This document shows positions 32,959-43,394 of a stretch of 64,000 nt of DNA, in pieces (positions within the stretch are counted from its first letter, which is position 1; the number at the start of each line of letters is the position of its first letter). Under the pieces are notes generated by a model. That model made no database searches. It was given only the letters and a program-made list of their open reading frames with translations, and had not been told where the DNA came from. The stretch comes from Tritrichomonas musculus (Eukaryota; Parabasalia; Tritrichomonadida; Tritrichomonadidae), in contig JAPFFF010000024.1 in NCBI GenBank assembly GCA_039105265.1, positions 1,116,001 to 1,180,000 on the forward strand, read 5' to 3'. The translations under genes were made by a program, and so were the position numbers.

Positions 32959-35098
32959 GTCCTGTCCAAAAGTGGTTTCTGTCATTCAAAATTAATTTTG
33001 GCCTATTTTTTAATGCATTTCTTATTTTTTGACAACTTATAAAGTAAAAAAAAACCCCCACCAAAACCGTTTACAATTTTTATCGGGAGAATAAAAGTTT
33101 TTATTTATATGGAATCCCATTATTTTATTGATATTTTTCATTAACAAACTTATAATAAATATTTACAAAGCTTCTATATTTATATAAAGTTTTATTCTAA
33201 TCGAAAATATTTATGGAATATTAGCGATATAAATGATACACGATTTATTTTTTTTTTTTCTGATAAAGCATAATTAAATTGTTAGATAAATAAGACCCAT
33301 AATTTTTTACAAGGTCAACTTAAATATGTATGAAGTTACGTGATGATGATTTTTTTTATTTCTATTTTTTAATCAATGAGTGTATTATTTTCTCATCTAA
33401 ATAAGATTTATACCCAACTATAAATTAGATGGGTTATTTTTTTTACAAAATGAAGCTTTTATTGTTGCATATTTACATAAATAGATAATTCATAGATTTT
33501 GAACCATTTTTTTTCAAATAAACTAATAATCTTTGTAAAGAAATTATTTTTTGCCATTTTTTATAAATAAATAATGAAAAAAAAAATCAAATACCAAAAA
33601 TATAGTTTTATAAATAACGTATTTTTATACGTTACATGTTTTTTATTTTCACTTAAATTTCGATTAAATATAATAATTGATATATTAATAATACCATAAT
33701 AAATCATAATATATATTATAAACCATATATTGATAATAATAATAATCATATAAAATATAAATATTAAGATATTAATCTTTTAAAATAATTAATTTTAACG
33801 TATTTATATAGAATATTGAGACCTCGCGTGGTCAAAAACGTGTTTTTTTGAATATAAAAACGTATTTTTGCTCGTTATTTTCAAAGGTAACGTATTTTAA
33901 AATAACGATTTTTTTAAAATTATATATTTTAGAGACACTTCAATTATTTTTTTTGAAGCAGATTAAAACTAATAAATATTATAATAATCTTATATAAAGT
34001 CATATATAAATAAATATTATTATATTATTCACTAAATATTAGGATATTCCTTTTTCAAAAATGTCAAATAATAACGTATTTACATAGAATATTGAGACCT
34101 CGCGTGGTCAAAAACGTGTTTTTTTGAATATAAAAACGTATTTTGGCTCGTTATTTTTTAAAATAACGAATATTATAATAACGAATTTTTTAAAATGGGC
34201 AATTTTTGGAAATCCTTTAATTATTTTTTTTGAAGAAGATTAAAACTAATAAATATTATAATAATCTTATATAAAGTCATATATAAATAAATATTATTAT
34301 ATTATTCAGTAAATATTAGGATATTCATTTTTCAAAAATGTCAAATTATAACGTATTCACATAGAATATTGAGACCTCGCATGGTCAAAAACGTGTTTTT
34401 TTGAATATAAAAACGTATTTTTGTACGTTATTATAAATAAAAAATAACGAATTTCTGTAACAATAAATCATCAATTTTATCATAAAAAAATAACTATTAT
34501 TATTATAAAATTAAAAAATATTCATTCATGATTTTTTTAATAAGTATATAACGCATAAAAACCTCATGGCCATAAGCTTATATCGTATTAATAATAATAA
34601 TAATAATAATTTTTCGTTTTTCTTTCATTAGAAAGAAAATAATGATATGGAGCACATATATAAATCAATCATGCAGGAGAGAACATTGATTTTTATGTTA
34701 TGTAAAAAATAATAATATTTATCTTTTTATTCGTTCAGTAATTAAAGATGGTCCTAAATTATATTTTATTCCACATTGGAATATATTTCCAAATTTATTA
34801 TTAAAATATATTTTTTTCATAAAAACAAAAATGCAGGGGGTTTTAGTAAAAATGTAAAAAAACGGAATATTCTCAAAAAGTAGAAAATTGAGAGCATTCC
34901 ATTTTATACCAGTAAATTTTAAATGAGATTTTTTATTTTCTGACACTTTCGAGGGGTTTCGGGATATTAAAAAAGCTTTCTTCACAATTTTCAATAAAAT
35001 TGAGAGAGTGCCATTTTACATCCATATAATTCAAATGTCAACCCACTTTTCTGACACCGAAACCACTTATGAACATCGAAACCACTTTTGAATAGGAC
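32959..35098. mobile_element. Tc1/mariner-like non-autonomous or decayed DNA transposon
   Basis: The left end reads AGTCCTGTCCAAAAGTGGTTTC (only the ends are quoted here), and the right end is its inverted near-copy (AGTCCTATTCAAAAGTGG). Both are flanked by TA, the Tc1/mariner target duplication (32957-32958 and 35099-35100). Near the right end, AAGTGGTTTCGGTGTCAG repeats the terminal motif. No transposase frame was found; the longest internal frame (34719-34994, minus strand) does not look like one. The interior holds a 277-bp triplicate. Confidence 0.6.
33797..34480. repeat. 277-bp tandem repeat, two and a half copies
   Basis: GAATATTGAGACCTCGC(G/A)TG starts at 33811, 34087 and 34364, a period of 276-277 bp. 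Each copy continues with GGTCAAAAACGTGTTTTTTT and several ACGT-rich TAACG motifs. Copies differ by a few substitutions. Non-coding. Confidence 0.9.
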
Positions 35099-35300
35099 TA
35101 TATAATAATATATTTATTGACAAGTGATCTGTCAAATACAGAACAATATCTTAAAGCTGTTTTTCTAATGGATTCAATTGTAGCGAATGCCCAATGATCT
35201 TTTCATTTGCTATTTCTATTGGTCTATCAATGTTAACATTGATCATATCTTTAAAAATATTTTTGTTTTTTTAAAAATTAAACTGGAAACACTGAAAAAT

Positions 35301-38300
35301 CTAAAGAAGGTCGTCTTCCCCGGGTTCATCGATAAGAACGAACATCGATCCTTGGAAAGCAGTATTATCATGTCCAATATCATATTTTTTAATAATATCT
35401 TCAAAAGTCTCTTCATCGTCATCTTCGTCATCAAAATCATTCTTTTTCACCTTGAACTTAGAATCGTCGTCCACTCTGCAGCCTGTCAAGTAAGTCTTGA
35501 TTTCATCAGGCATGTTTTCAGAGGACTCCTCTACCTGGTTATTATACTCGTTTTTATCGTGGAAATAAAGCATTCTTTTATAGGCCTGAATAGGAAACTT
35601 TTCTTCGGGATTTTTCATCAAATCTTTGACTTTGTTGACGAGTTCGTAAACAGAAAAAGAAGACTTGTACATCTTATACAAAAAGCTGGCGCAAACGCGA
35701 CCATCCTCAGAAATATTAATATGATATGGAATTGAAATAAACCGAAAAAGTGGCGGTTGTAACGGATAAGCCTCAGAAAAAGTGATCGACAAATACCACC
35801 AATGATCAGAGTAAAAGGTTCCTTCAGGTCCAAGCAAGTAAACCTTCCAATTATTGATATCGTTTGAATTGACGTAAAGTTTCATTGTCTTATCGTTGGC
35901 CAATTGAAACTTTTTCAATTCTCGCAATAACCGTAACTGGCGTCTCTCGGGAGGATCTTTTGACTTCTTCGCACGACTCATGACGAAATTCGGCGTTGAA
36001 AGTTTAACAAGATGAGTTTTCGTTATGAAGTCGTAATTGTCAACATCTTCATCAAAAAGACCACCAGCTTCATCGAAGACTTCTTCGGTTATTTCGTCAG
36101 CTGGAATAACCGACGTTGTTCTCAATTTCAAAGACAAAAAGGCTTCCTTCTCAAAAATTGAATTGACTGCATGTATGTTCTCAGAACGAAGCGAATAACC
36201 GCCCGTCAAATGCGAGAATTTGCACAAGCTTTCGCATTCATCAATGAGAGACACTATGACAGAATCGACGGTTATATGTGAATTAATTGCCCTTTGGCAA
36301 ACGTCTTCTTTTTTCTCTTTTGAGCCGCTATCAATTCCGTCCGAAAAAATCAGAATTCGAGGCTTCGCGTTTGGATATTTTTTATCTTTATTGAAGTCAT
36401 TCAATTGGTTGATAGCGAAATCAATTGCATCCCAAACGCAGGATCTTCCACCCATCTTCATTTTTGCTGCAGCGCTCTCAATCTTAGGTCCAAGAGGGGT
36501 GAAGTTGCATTCAACTTTAATTTTGTTGTTGAACGAGACAAGGCTGATTAATTGAGGCAATTTGTATCCGAATGAACGATTCAGAAAAGAGATGAGATAT
36601 TGTGATGCAATTGAGAACCTATCGGTATCTCCAACAACTGCTTTTGGAGGGGAATGTGACTTATCGTACTTCCTTCTCGATGCCATTACTTTGGCATCGT
36701 AAAGTGACAGCATTGATCCAGAAACATCGAACAAAATCACAATCAAATCCTCAACCTCATTTGACTCAATCAAGGGCGCAGTGTCCTCAGAATACTTCGA
36801 GACATCTTCAGAAAGACGCATGATGTTTGCCTTCTGTATCTTGCCAACAAAAGGGTCAATCACATTGATCGTTTCTTCATCGTCTTCAGCATCATAAACG
36901 CCGATGAACAGCAGCGTTTGTCCCTTCACGTACTGAATGATGCACGTCACATTGACCTGCAGAGTTGAAAGTGGCGGAATTGGACGATATGAAGCGAAAT
37001 TGTTAAAGATGTTCTCAATTATTTTGAATGTTGGAACTTTTTCTAATATAACCGTTTCAAAGTCGTTTGACTCGTCAATGTCAGGCGAATACTTATAAAA
37101 ATTACCTGAAAAATAGCAATTGTGAAGATAGTCAGCAATTTCTTCTTCATCCTTTTCTTTCTCAATTTCAACAGGAACAATCGGATCATCAGAAGCAGTT
37201 GTTGCACCATTTTTTCCTTTCTTCTTCTCTTGATAGGCTTCCTCAATGTGCACAATGTAGCACGCACACTCGAGGCACTTTGAAAAGACGTCTTTCGCTT
37301 CAATCGACTTCGGTAACAACTTGGAAAAAAGTGAGTGAAGTGAAGCACTAACGGTCGCTAACATTAATCCCGTTATCGGCTCGTGATAAAGCATGGACGA
37401 TAGAAATGATACTAAAGGCGCAAAACCGGTGCATCGTGCAACAGAAATGATAAAATCAAATGTCCTTAGTCCTCTGTAATAAAAAGTGCCCAATAAACAA
37501 GCCATTCTTGAGTAACTCACATTCGGACACTCGCAAATGGGACATGTTAAAAGCTTCATCGTATCGTCACTGACATTACAAATTTCTGAGAAAGAACGAT
37601 CAAGAATTGAATCGTCTATCGGCCTCGTAATGACGACGTATAAAACATGGTTGGCTTCTTCAAATGTATTGAAAAAGTGGCCAATTGTGTTGTCCATTTT
37701 TTTGCCTGATATTCGGCACTTTTTGGCAAAGGGAATTCCTGCTGGTAAAAAGATATGTATTTGATAATCCTTACTTATTTTGAGAAGCTTGCGTATTGCT
37801 TTTTCTGTGGAGGAATAATTCGATTCTTTTGGAAGGGTGATTTTTTTCGGGGTTGTCATTGACTGGTAATTTTGAGTGGAATAAATATAATACTCATCTG
37901 GTTGAATATCGTTTTCAACTTGTTTGGTTTTAAAATCAGCATGAAATCCTTTGATTTGTGTTTTCAAAATTGAGTTCTCGGATGATTTTTTTACCATTGC
38001 TTTTGGTATTGATGGATATTTTGGATCTGGAATTGAAGGATATCCCTTTGTTGAAGATTTTGTAGAGCCTTTTGAACGTGATTTTGATAAAGAATGTGTA
38101 AGATCTTTGCTTTTGGGAGAGCTGCTCTTATTCTCAAAATCGATTGGTTCTATTACATCACTCTCAGACACATAAAATACTTCATCATCTGTATAATAGT
38201 CTGAAAGTTGGTCAGTTAGATCTAAATGCGAATTATTTACCTTCGAGTATAAAGTTATTAATTTTAAATGATGTTTTTTGTTAATTATGTCGAGCAATTC

Positions 38301-38378
38301 ACCCAAAGTTGATGTTTTTGGAGCTTTTATTGTCCACGTGTCGTCTTTGTCTAATTTATAATGAACAGTATAAGTCAT
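35301..38378 (-). CDS. Ubiquitin-like + VWA + E2 (UBC) domain fusion protein
   Basis: 1025 residues from ATG 38378, intact. Residues 1-75 are ubiquitin-like (MTYTVHYKLDKDDTWTIKAP, STLGELLDIINKKHHLKL). About 80-160 is Ser/Lys-rich and disordered. About 275-300 has a CPICECP segment, too small for a certain RING or U-box. About 540-760 is a von Willebrand A domain with a complete MIDAS start (LFDVSGSML), ISLVSFNNKIKV and ILIFSDGIDSGS. About 812-945 is a UBC-like fold (NNWKVYLLGPEGTFYSDHWW, YPLQPPLFRFISIP) with HIN in place of HPN and a Cys at the active-site position (GRVCASFL, about residue 896). The C-terminus is acidic. This suggests an E2-type ubiquitin-conjugating protein tied to a metal-dependent binding domain. 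Base composition is clearly less AT-rich than in its neighbours. A perfect palindrome lies 10 bp before the ATG. Confidence 0.85.
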   Translation of the reverse strand: MTYTVHYKLDKDDTWTIKAPKTSTLGELLDIINKKHHLKLITLYSKVNNSHLDLTDQLSDYYTDDEVFYVSESDVIEPIDFENKSSSPKSKDLTHSLSKSRSKGSTKSSTKGYPSIPDPKYPSIPKAMVKKSSENSILKTQIKGFHADFKTKQVENDIQPDEYYIYSTQNYQSMTTPKKITLPKESNYSSTEKAIRKLLKISKDYQIHIFLPAGIPFAKKCRISGKKMDNTIGHFFNTFEEANHVLYVVITRPIDDSILDRSFSEICNVSDDTMKLLTCPICECPNVSYSRMACLLGTFYYRGLRTFDFIISVARCTGFAPLVSFLSSMLYHEPITGLMLATVSASLHSLFSKLLPKSIEAKDVFSKCLECACYIVHIEEAYQEKKKGKNGATTASDDPIVPVEIEKEKDEEEIADYLHNCYFSGNFYKYSPDIDESNDFETVILEKVPTFKIIENIFNNFASYRPIPPLSTLQVNVTCIIQYVKGQTLLFIGVYDAEDDEETINVIDPFVGKIQKANIMRLSEDVSKYSEDTAPLIESNEVEDLIVILFDVSGSMLSLYDAKVMASRRKYDKSHSPPKAVVGDTDRFSIASQYLISFLNRSFGYKLPQLISLVSFNNKIKVECNFTPLGPKIESAAAKMKMGGRSCVWDAIDFAINQLNDFNKDKKYPNAKPRILIFSDGIDSGSKEKKEDVCQRAINSHITVDSVIVSLIDECESLCKFSHLTGGYSLRSENIHAVNSIFEKEAFLSLKLRTTSVIPADEITEEVFDEAGGLFDEDVDNYDFITKTHLVKLSTPNFVMSRAKKSKDPPERRQLRLLRELKKFQLANDKTMKLYVNSNDINNWKVYLLGPEGTFYSDHWWYLSITFSEAYPLQPPLFRFISIPYHINISEDGRVCASFLYKMYKSSFSVYELVNKVKDLMKNPEEKFPIQAYKRMLYFHDKNEYNNQVEESSENMPDEIKTYLTGCRVDDDSKFKVKKNDFDDEDDDEETFEDIIKKYDIGHDNTAFQGSMFVLIDEPGEDDLL

Positions 38379-38387
38379 TTATTAAGT

Positions 38388-38417
38388 AAAATCCGAAGAA
38401 AATTTTCTTCGGATTTT
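38388..38417. promoter_or_regulatory. Perfect 30-bp palindrome at the 5' end of the VWA-E2 gene
   Basis: AAAATCCGAAGAAAA is followed directly by its reverse complement TTTTCTTCGGATTTT with no spacer, ending 10 bp before the minus-strand ATG. It would lie in the 5' leader or at the start site. The 17-mer AAAATCCGAAGAAAATT recurs at 11079-11095 in another intergenic region. It could be a dimeric binding site or an RNA hairpin; neither is shown. Confidence 0.55.
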
Positions 38418-38743
38418 TGAAAAAAAAAAAAAAAAAGATTTTGATAGGTCAAATTTGAATCATTCAAATATCTGTTATAAAATATTTATTTTTATCTTGA
38501 TATATATAAAATATATTTAATAATAAAACATTTATTTATCATAAAAAAATAATTTTAATGGATTATTCCATTTGAATTGACTCAATATATGATTAGAGTA
38601 GTATAGTATAAGATAGAAGAAGAAACTGCATTTGAAATTTCAATTAGTTTGTAAGTGGATTAGGTTCTTTATGATGAATAACTAGTTAAACATCAAAAAG
38701 TCTTGTTGTGAGATTTTAAAATCTAATACTTTTAATCAAATTT

Positions 38744-39117
38744 CATGAAGAAGGAGAAGGAGTTCAAGAAAGTTATAAGAAGGCGTTCGAATTATATCAA
38801 AGAGCAACAGATAATGGTAATTCGAATGCAATATTTAAGTTAGGTTATTTTTATGATGAAGGAAAAGGAGTTCAATAAAATTACATAAAAGCAGTTTTCT
38901 ATCATAAAAAAGCAGATCTCAACGATTCTGTTTCAATGAATTATTTCAAAAATCAGCTGATCTCGAATATCCACTTGGAATGACCCCTTTGGGATTATGT
39001 TATGAAGAAGCACTTTTCCTTAAGTTAGAAGAAGTTGAAAACGAACTTACTCAACTTAAAAAGCAACTTAACATGAAAGTGACATTAGATAAGTTACAAT
39101 TGGCAGAATCAATTTGA
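38744..39117 (+). pseudogene. Sel1-like repeat protein fragment, broken
   Basis: Sel1 repeats are readable: FHEEGEGVQESYKKAFELYQ, then NGNSNAIFKLGYFYDEGKGVQ, then a TAA at 38877 where the next residue is expected, then NYIKAVFYHKKADLND. After a frame change come FQKSADLEYPLGM, a short coiled-coil (LEEVENELTQLKKQLNM) and a stop near 39115. No start codon fits. It is a relic of a trichomonad Sel1-repeat adaptor. Confidence 0.75.
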
Positions 39118-39204
39118 ACCTTCCAAAAAGTTTTTTGTTGATGAAAAAAGAAAAGTTTGACAAATGCATCCAAAAAGTTGGCCCTGCATTGTGCAAAAAA
39201 GTTC

Positions 39205-39945
39205 TCAAAGTTGATCCAAATTGTCCACTAACGATAAAAAACGGAAATCACCAAAGAATTTGAAATCATTGTTCAAATCAACCACCTGTGCATCATGCAT
39301 GATCCCTTGTATCAACAATTCACGCAAAATTCCTCGAATGGCGGGATCAAGCGTAGGCCTGCCTGTTTTGGCAGAAATAACCATGAAAAAATTGTCTCTC
39401 AATTCTTTTGGACATGACAAAGGCTCTCGACCGTTTATACTCAAAATGAATCGACCAGCAACATAACAAGAAAGTGCCTTATAATCCTCCAAAGATGGAT
39501 CATCACGAAAATCCAACGGAGGGATTAACATTTCTTTAAAAAAAGCTTTATCGAAATACGGAGAGTTTTCAGGAAAATTATCTATAACGTAAGCTATGTC
39601 GCGAATAAGATCCCCCAGGCCATAAAGTGGATTTTCATCGTAAATTAAATCTTCAGTAATACTATGATCGCGTATTCCATTGCTATTGAAAATTTCAAGA
39701 GCCTTCAAATATGATTTTTCATTAAACTCCTCTGCTTTCGATGCTTTTGCTGCAATTGGACTGAGGATAGATTCTAACCTGTATGCTGAATAACGTTCAA
39801 ATTCTTGGTTCACGGACCTTAAAGAGCTAATATCACTTAATTTATTCGCATCATTCAAGCCAGGATCGACTGATCTACTCACATCGCCTTTTCCTAAGGA
39901 TAGATTATCAGTGGCTTGTTTATCTACCTCAATATCAGCACTCAT
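39205..39945 (-). CDS. Unrecognised 246-residue protein
   Basis: An intact frame from ATG 39945. Residues 1-60 are polar and probably disordered (MSADIEVDKQATDNLSLGKG). The rest is helical with conserved-looking aromatic positions (NPLYGLGDLIRDIAYVIDNF, LEDYKALSCYVAGRFILSIN, DPAIRGILRELLIQGIMHDA). No signal peptide, membrane segment or known motif was recognised. Base composition is richer in G+C than the surrounding DNA, as in the neighbouring VWA-E2 gene on the same strand, which suggests constraint. It could be a cytosolic protein of unknown role; I do not assign a function. Confidence 0.65.
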   Translation of the reverse strand: MSADIEVDKQATDNLSLGKGDVSRSVDPGLNDANKLSDISSLRSVNQEFERYSAYRLESILSPIAAKASKAEEFNEKSYLKALEIFNSNGIRDHSITEDLIYDENPLYGLGDLIRDIAYVIDNFPENSPYFDKAFFKEMLIPPLDFRDDPSLEDYKALSCYVAGRFILSINGREPLSCPKELRDNFFMVISAKTGRPTLDPAIRGILRELLIQGIMHDAQVVDLNNDFKFFGDFRFLSLVDNLDQL

Positions 39946-40505
39946 TTTGGAGAAAATTTTGCATTTATATTTGAGAGAAAAAATTATAGCTGAAAGTATT
40001 TTTGAAAGAAATTAGATTATGTCAAGGATACTTTTTGTGTAAATATAAAAATTTTCATTCAATTGTGAAAAATTTGATTCAAACAAAAAATCCATCTTCA
40101 TCAAGATATAGAATTGAGAACTATTGATTGTGGAGGTTAGCACTCAGTAAATTTAATTTACCATATTGATGATAAAAAATATATATTCACTCATTCCACT
40201 TTTAAACAAATATTTTACCTCATTAATACAAAAAAAAAAAAAAATATTTGCTCATTTGGTGAAAATGTTGAAGGTGAAAAGATAAGATTCTCGTTCGACC
40301 AGATTTGACCTAAACCACCACGGGCAATTACGATTACGGGCGATTACGATTTCCCTTTTAAAATTTGTGAATTTTTATTCAATTTTAATTTGAATAAAAG
40401 TTATTTTATTACTTTTTAAAATTTTATTACTTTTTAAAATTTTAAGATTTCACTTTTTCAAACAAAATTAAAAAAAAAAAAAATTTTTTTCATTAAAAAA
40501 ATTTG
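39946..40505. other. AT-rich intergenic region
   Basis: No gene is supported. A short motif near 40319-40350 repeats GGGCAATTACGATT and GGGCGATTACGATT in tandem. Confidence 0.45.
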
Positions 40506-42853
40506 ATTTCCTAAACAGCTGTATTGCAGCACTTACACTTTCATCAGTTTATTCTTTTTCACCGTTATTTGTTAGAAATTATTATCAAGTTTCAAAAATG
40601 AACTTCAATCATTTTATTCCAAACATTTTTTATAATAATATTAAATTGATTTTGGAAAAAAGCACATTTTCACGTGGAATTGGCTCAATTGCAATCTCAG
40701 AAGGTTATGGTATAATGAAAGTTAAAGATGTTAATGAATATTATCATGATATGGATTTTAAAGATCCAAAAGAAGCAAAAATTGATGATGGCAAAGGTTC
40801 AACATGGGTAATAATTATTAGGGATTGCCTTTTTTTACAACTTACTACCGAATCAGAATTCATAATTAGATTACAAGCAAATCCAACTGTTTATTTAACT
40901 GGGCTAACATTTTCTAAATGTAAAGTTCAAAAGCATTTAATCAATTTAAATTCAAAATCAACATCGATCACACATATATGCTGTTCTCAATTAGATAAAA
41001 TCGGTTCTTCAGATGCTCTTTTTCTCTATTCAGAAACACATGAGAATTCTTTTTTAAAAATGGTTTATTCCACAATAACTGGTACAAATGAATGGAGAGA
41101 AAATGTTAATAGAATATTTTATTTACATGGAACTTGCTCTCTTAAAATTCAATGTGTAAATATTTCAAATTCTGATAATCATCAAAACATTGATTTTACA
41201 TCACCATCATGTTTAAATATGGTAATGAATACTCTTCAAAACTTAGATTCACGACAAATAATTTTACTTAGTAATCAAAAACAAAATCGGACATTTGGAA
41301 TTTATTTTGGAATGAACAACTTTATAAATAACAAATTTCAAGCAGCATGTTTATATTTTAAATTGCCAAAAGATCATATGATATATATTACAGATTGTGC
41401 ATTCAAATATCAAGATGGCTCAAATGGAAATTATTTTGATAGTGACAATTATGGAACTAAAAAAATAAAAAATGTTAATTGCGTTTTAGCTCAAGATTTT
41501 GGTGAATTAAATACATATTGGATTGAAAAAGTGGATTGTACATATTCATCAAGTCCTACATTGAATATTTTAGCTCATTATGCTGTTAATGATTATTGTA
41601 AAGGTGAAATAAATGGCTCTGCTTATGGTTGTAATAATGATACTTGTGCTGCTGATCAAGGTTGTTATTCTGATGCATTCAAACTTCCAACTGGTGATGA
41701 TGCTTACACTGAAAAATTTCATCCTGATATCAATACTCCAACGCCACACCCAACTGTTGATTTTAGTCAATCTTCTGTATTTTCTATATCTTTACAATTT
41801 TCAAATTAATTTGTGCTTTCTTCCTCAAAACCTTTTGAAAAAACAAACAGCTTTTCTGATTGTTTTTCTTGGTCCCAAAAATTTCCAAAATCGTTTGTGT
41901 TTCCTCTTTCACAGAAATTTACACAATCTGATAATTTTTCAAGTTCTTCGTATTTTACTTATTCAAGTTGTTTTTCTGAAACAAATAAATTCACAAAGAT
42001 CAATTATTTTTCAAAGAGTCTAAAGTTTTCATTTTCAAGTGTTTTTACAACTTCAAATTTTTTCTCAGAGTTTCAAAAGTTTTAACAATCTGATAAATTC
42101 TTAGATACATCATGTTTTACTTATTCAAATTATTTTTCTGCAACTGATAAATTCTCAAAAACATTTGGATTCATGTATATGAGAAATTTTCAGAAACAAA
42201 AGAATTTTCTCAATCAAAAGCTTTTACGTATTCTGATTATTATAATCCAACTGAAGATTTCGATCACACTCGCCATTTTACTAAATCGAATGCTTTTCTA
42301 CCGACTGATCGATTTTCAAAAACATCATATTTCACAAAAAAAGAAAGCTTTACTCAAACTCCTCAATTTACGCATAGTAAAGAGTTTTCATCATTTTTGC
42401 ATAATTTAATATTTTTGTGGCAACGAAACCGTTTAAATCTACAAACGAATTTGCATAATCTGATTTGTTTACTAAGACTGACATATTTACAAAATCTTCT
42501 CATTTTACAAAAAGTGACATTTTCACGTATTCAAAAGAATTCACCAAATCTATTGAATTTTCAATGTCAAATACATTTATGAGAAAGAGTAATATTGACA
42601 TTGGAATTGAATCTGATAAAAGTCATTCAATTTCACCTGGAATATAAATTGGAATTGGATATGCAGCCTGTGGTGCTGTTTTAGTTGCAGTTATTGCAGC
42701 AATTATATTGATTAGGAAGGAAAAGCACAATTCCAGCATTTTGATGATGAATGAATTGAAATCAAACCATTGACAGAAAAATCAATGATTACACAAAATC
42801 CATTGGCTAGTTTAATGAGCGATGATGATCCTTTCGAAGACGAATTCAATTGA
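40506..42853 (+). pseudogene. Surface protein with beta-helix-like ectodomain, FTKS repeats and one membrane segment, broken
   Basis: The frame opens near 40506 without ATG (FLNSCIAALTLSSVYSFSPL, like the end of a signal region). The ATG at 40598 leads a 403-residue, beta-helix-like stretch (GLTFSKCKVQKHLINLNSKS) and a Cys-rich part (GCNNDTCAADQGCYSDAFKL). After an in-frame TAA at 41807 come low-complexity repeats such as FTKSDIFTYSKEFTKSIEF. They are interrupted by another stop near 42083 and by frame changes near 42188, 42400-42465 and 42645. Then comes a single membrane helix (CGAVLVAVIAAIILI) and a short acidic tail (SLMSDDDPFEDEFN). This is the layout of a type I surface protein of a large trichomonad family. 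This copy is a pseudogene. Confidence 0.75.
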
Positions 42854-43073
42854 TTTTTTAAAATATTGGCATCCTTTAAAAGAAGAAGCATTTGTCAATG
42901 TTACATTATTTGGAATAATTTTAGTTTCTATGATCGACGAACGTACAGTTTTCCAAATTTCAAAAGTTATTCAAACTTTTGATGTTCATCATAGCCATTT
43001 GGCTAGATATTGTCGAATCCACCAAATAGGAAATTACTATATGGAGTTTTTCCGAAGAGTAAAAGATCTATAA
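42854..43073 (+). pseudogene. Unrecognised 3' gene fragment
   Basis: An open frame ends at 43073 with protein-like content (SIDFLKYWHPLKEEAFVNVT, TFDVHHSHLARYCRIHQIGN, YYMEFFRRVKDL). Its ATG at 42822 overlaps the tail of the preceding pseudogene in another frame, so the true start is missing. It could also be a 5' exon of the next gene, but no convincing 5' splice site was found. TAAA overlaps the stop. Confidence 0.35.
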
Positions 43074-43394
43074 ATTATTTATTTTTTATTTTTGTTTGAA
43101 AAAAGATTTTGCCAATAAATAATGGTTTATCATTATATTTTTATTAATATTTAACAACTAAAACTAAACAGATCAATATTATCACCACAAATAAATTCAT
43201 TTATTGAATCTTTTAAAAATTGCGCCAGACGTTTAAAGCGTGCAGGAATTGAAATTTCTGGCATCGATTTATCACAGAACACAAATGATCAGAGTTATAA
43301 TATCAATCAAGATTTTGTACACTCCCCACAATATGAAAGGCCACTTTTAAGAATTGTACCATGGAAAACTAAAAATACAGTTTCAGAACATTAT

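Noticed and set aside
33561-33749. 62-codon Ile-rich minus-strand frame
   Set aside because: Typical chance frame in AT-rich DNA without protein-like composition.
34719-34994. 91-codon minus-strand frame in the Tc1-like element
   Set aside because: It shows no transposase motif, and parts of it repeat the subterminal sequence of the element, so it looks non-coding.
42173-42582. Overlapping plus-strand frames within the surface-protein pseudogene
   Set aside because: They are alternate frames of the FTKS repeat region, not separate genes.
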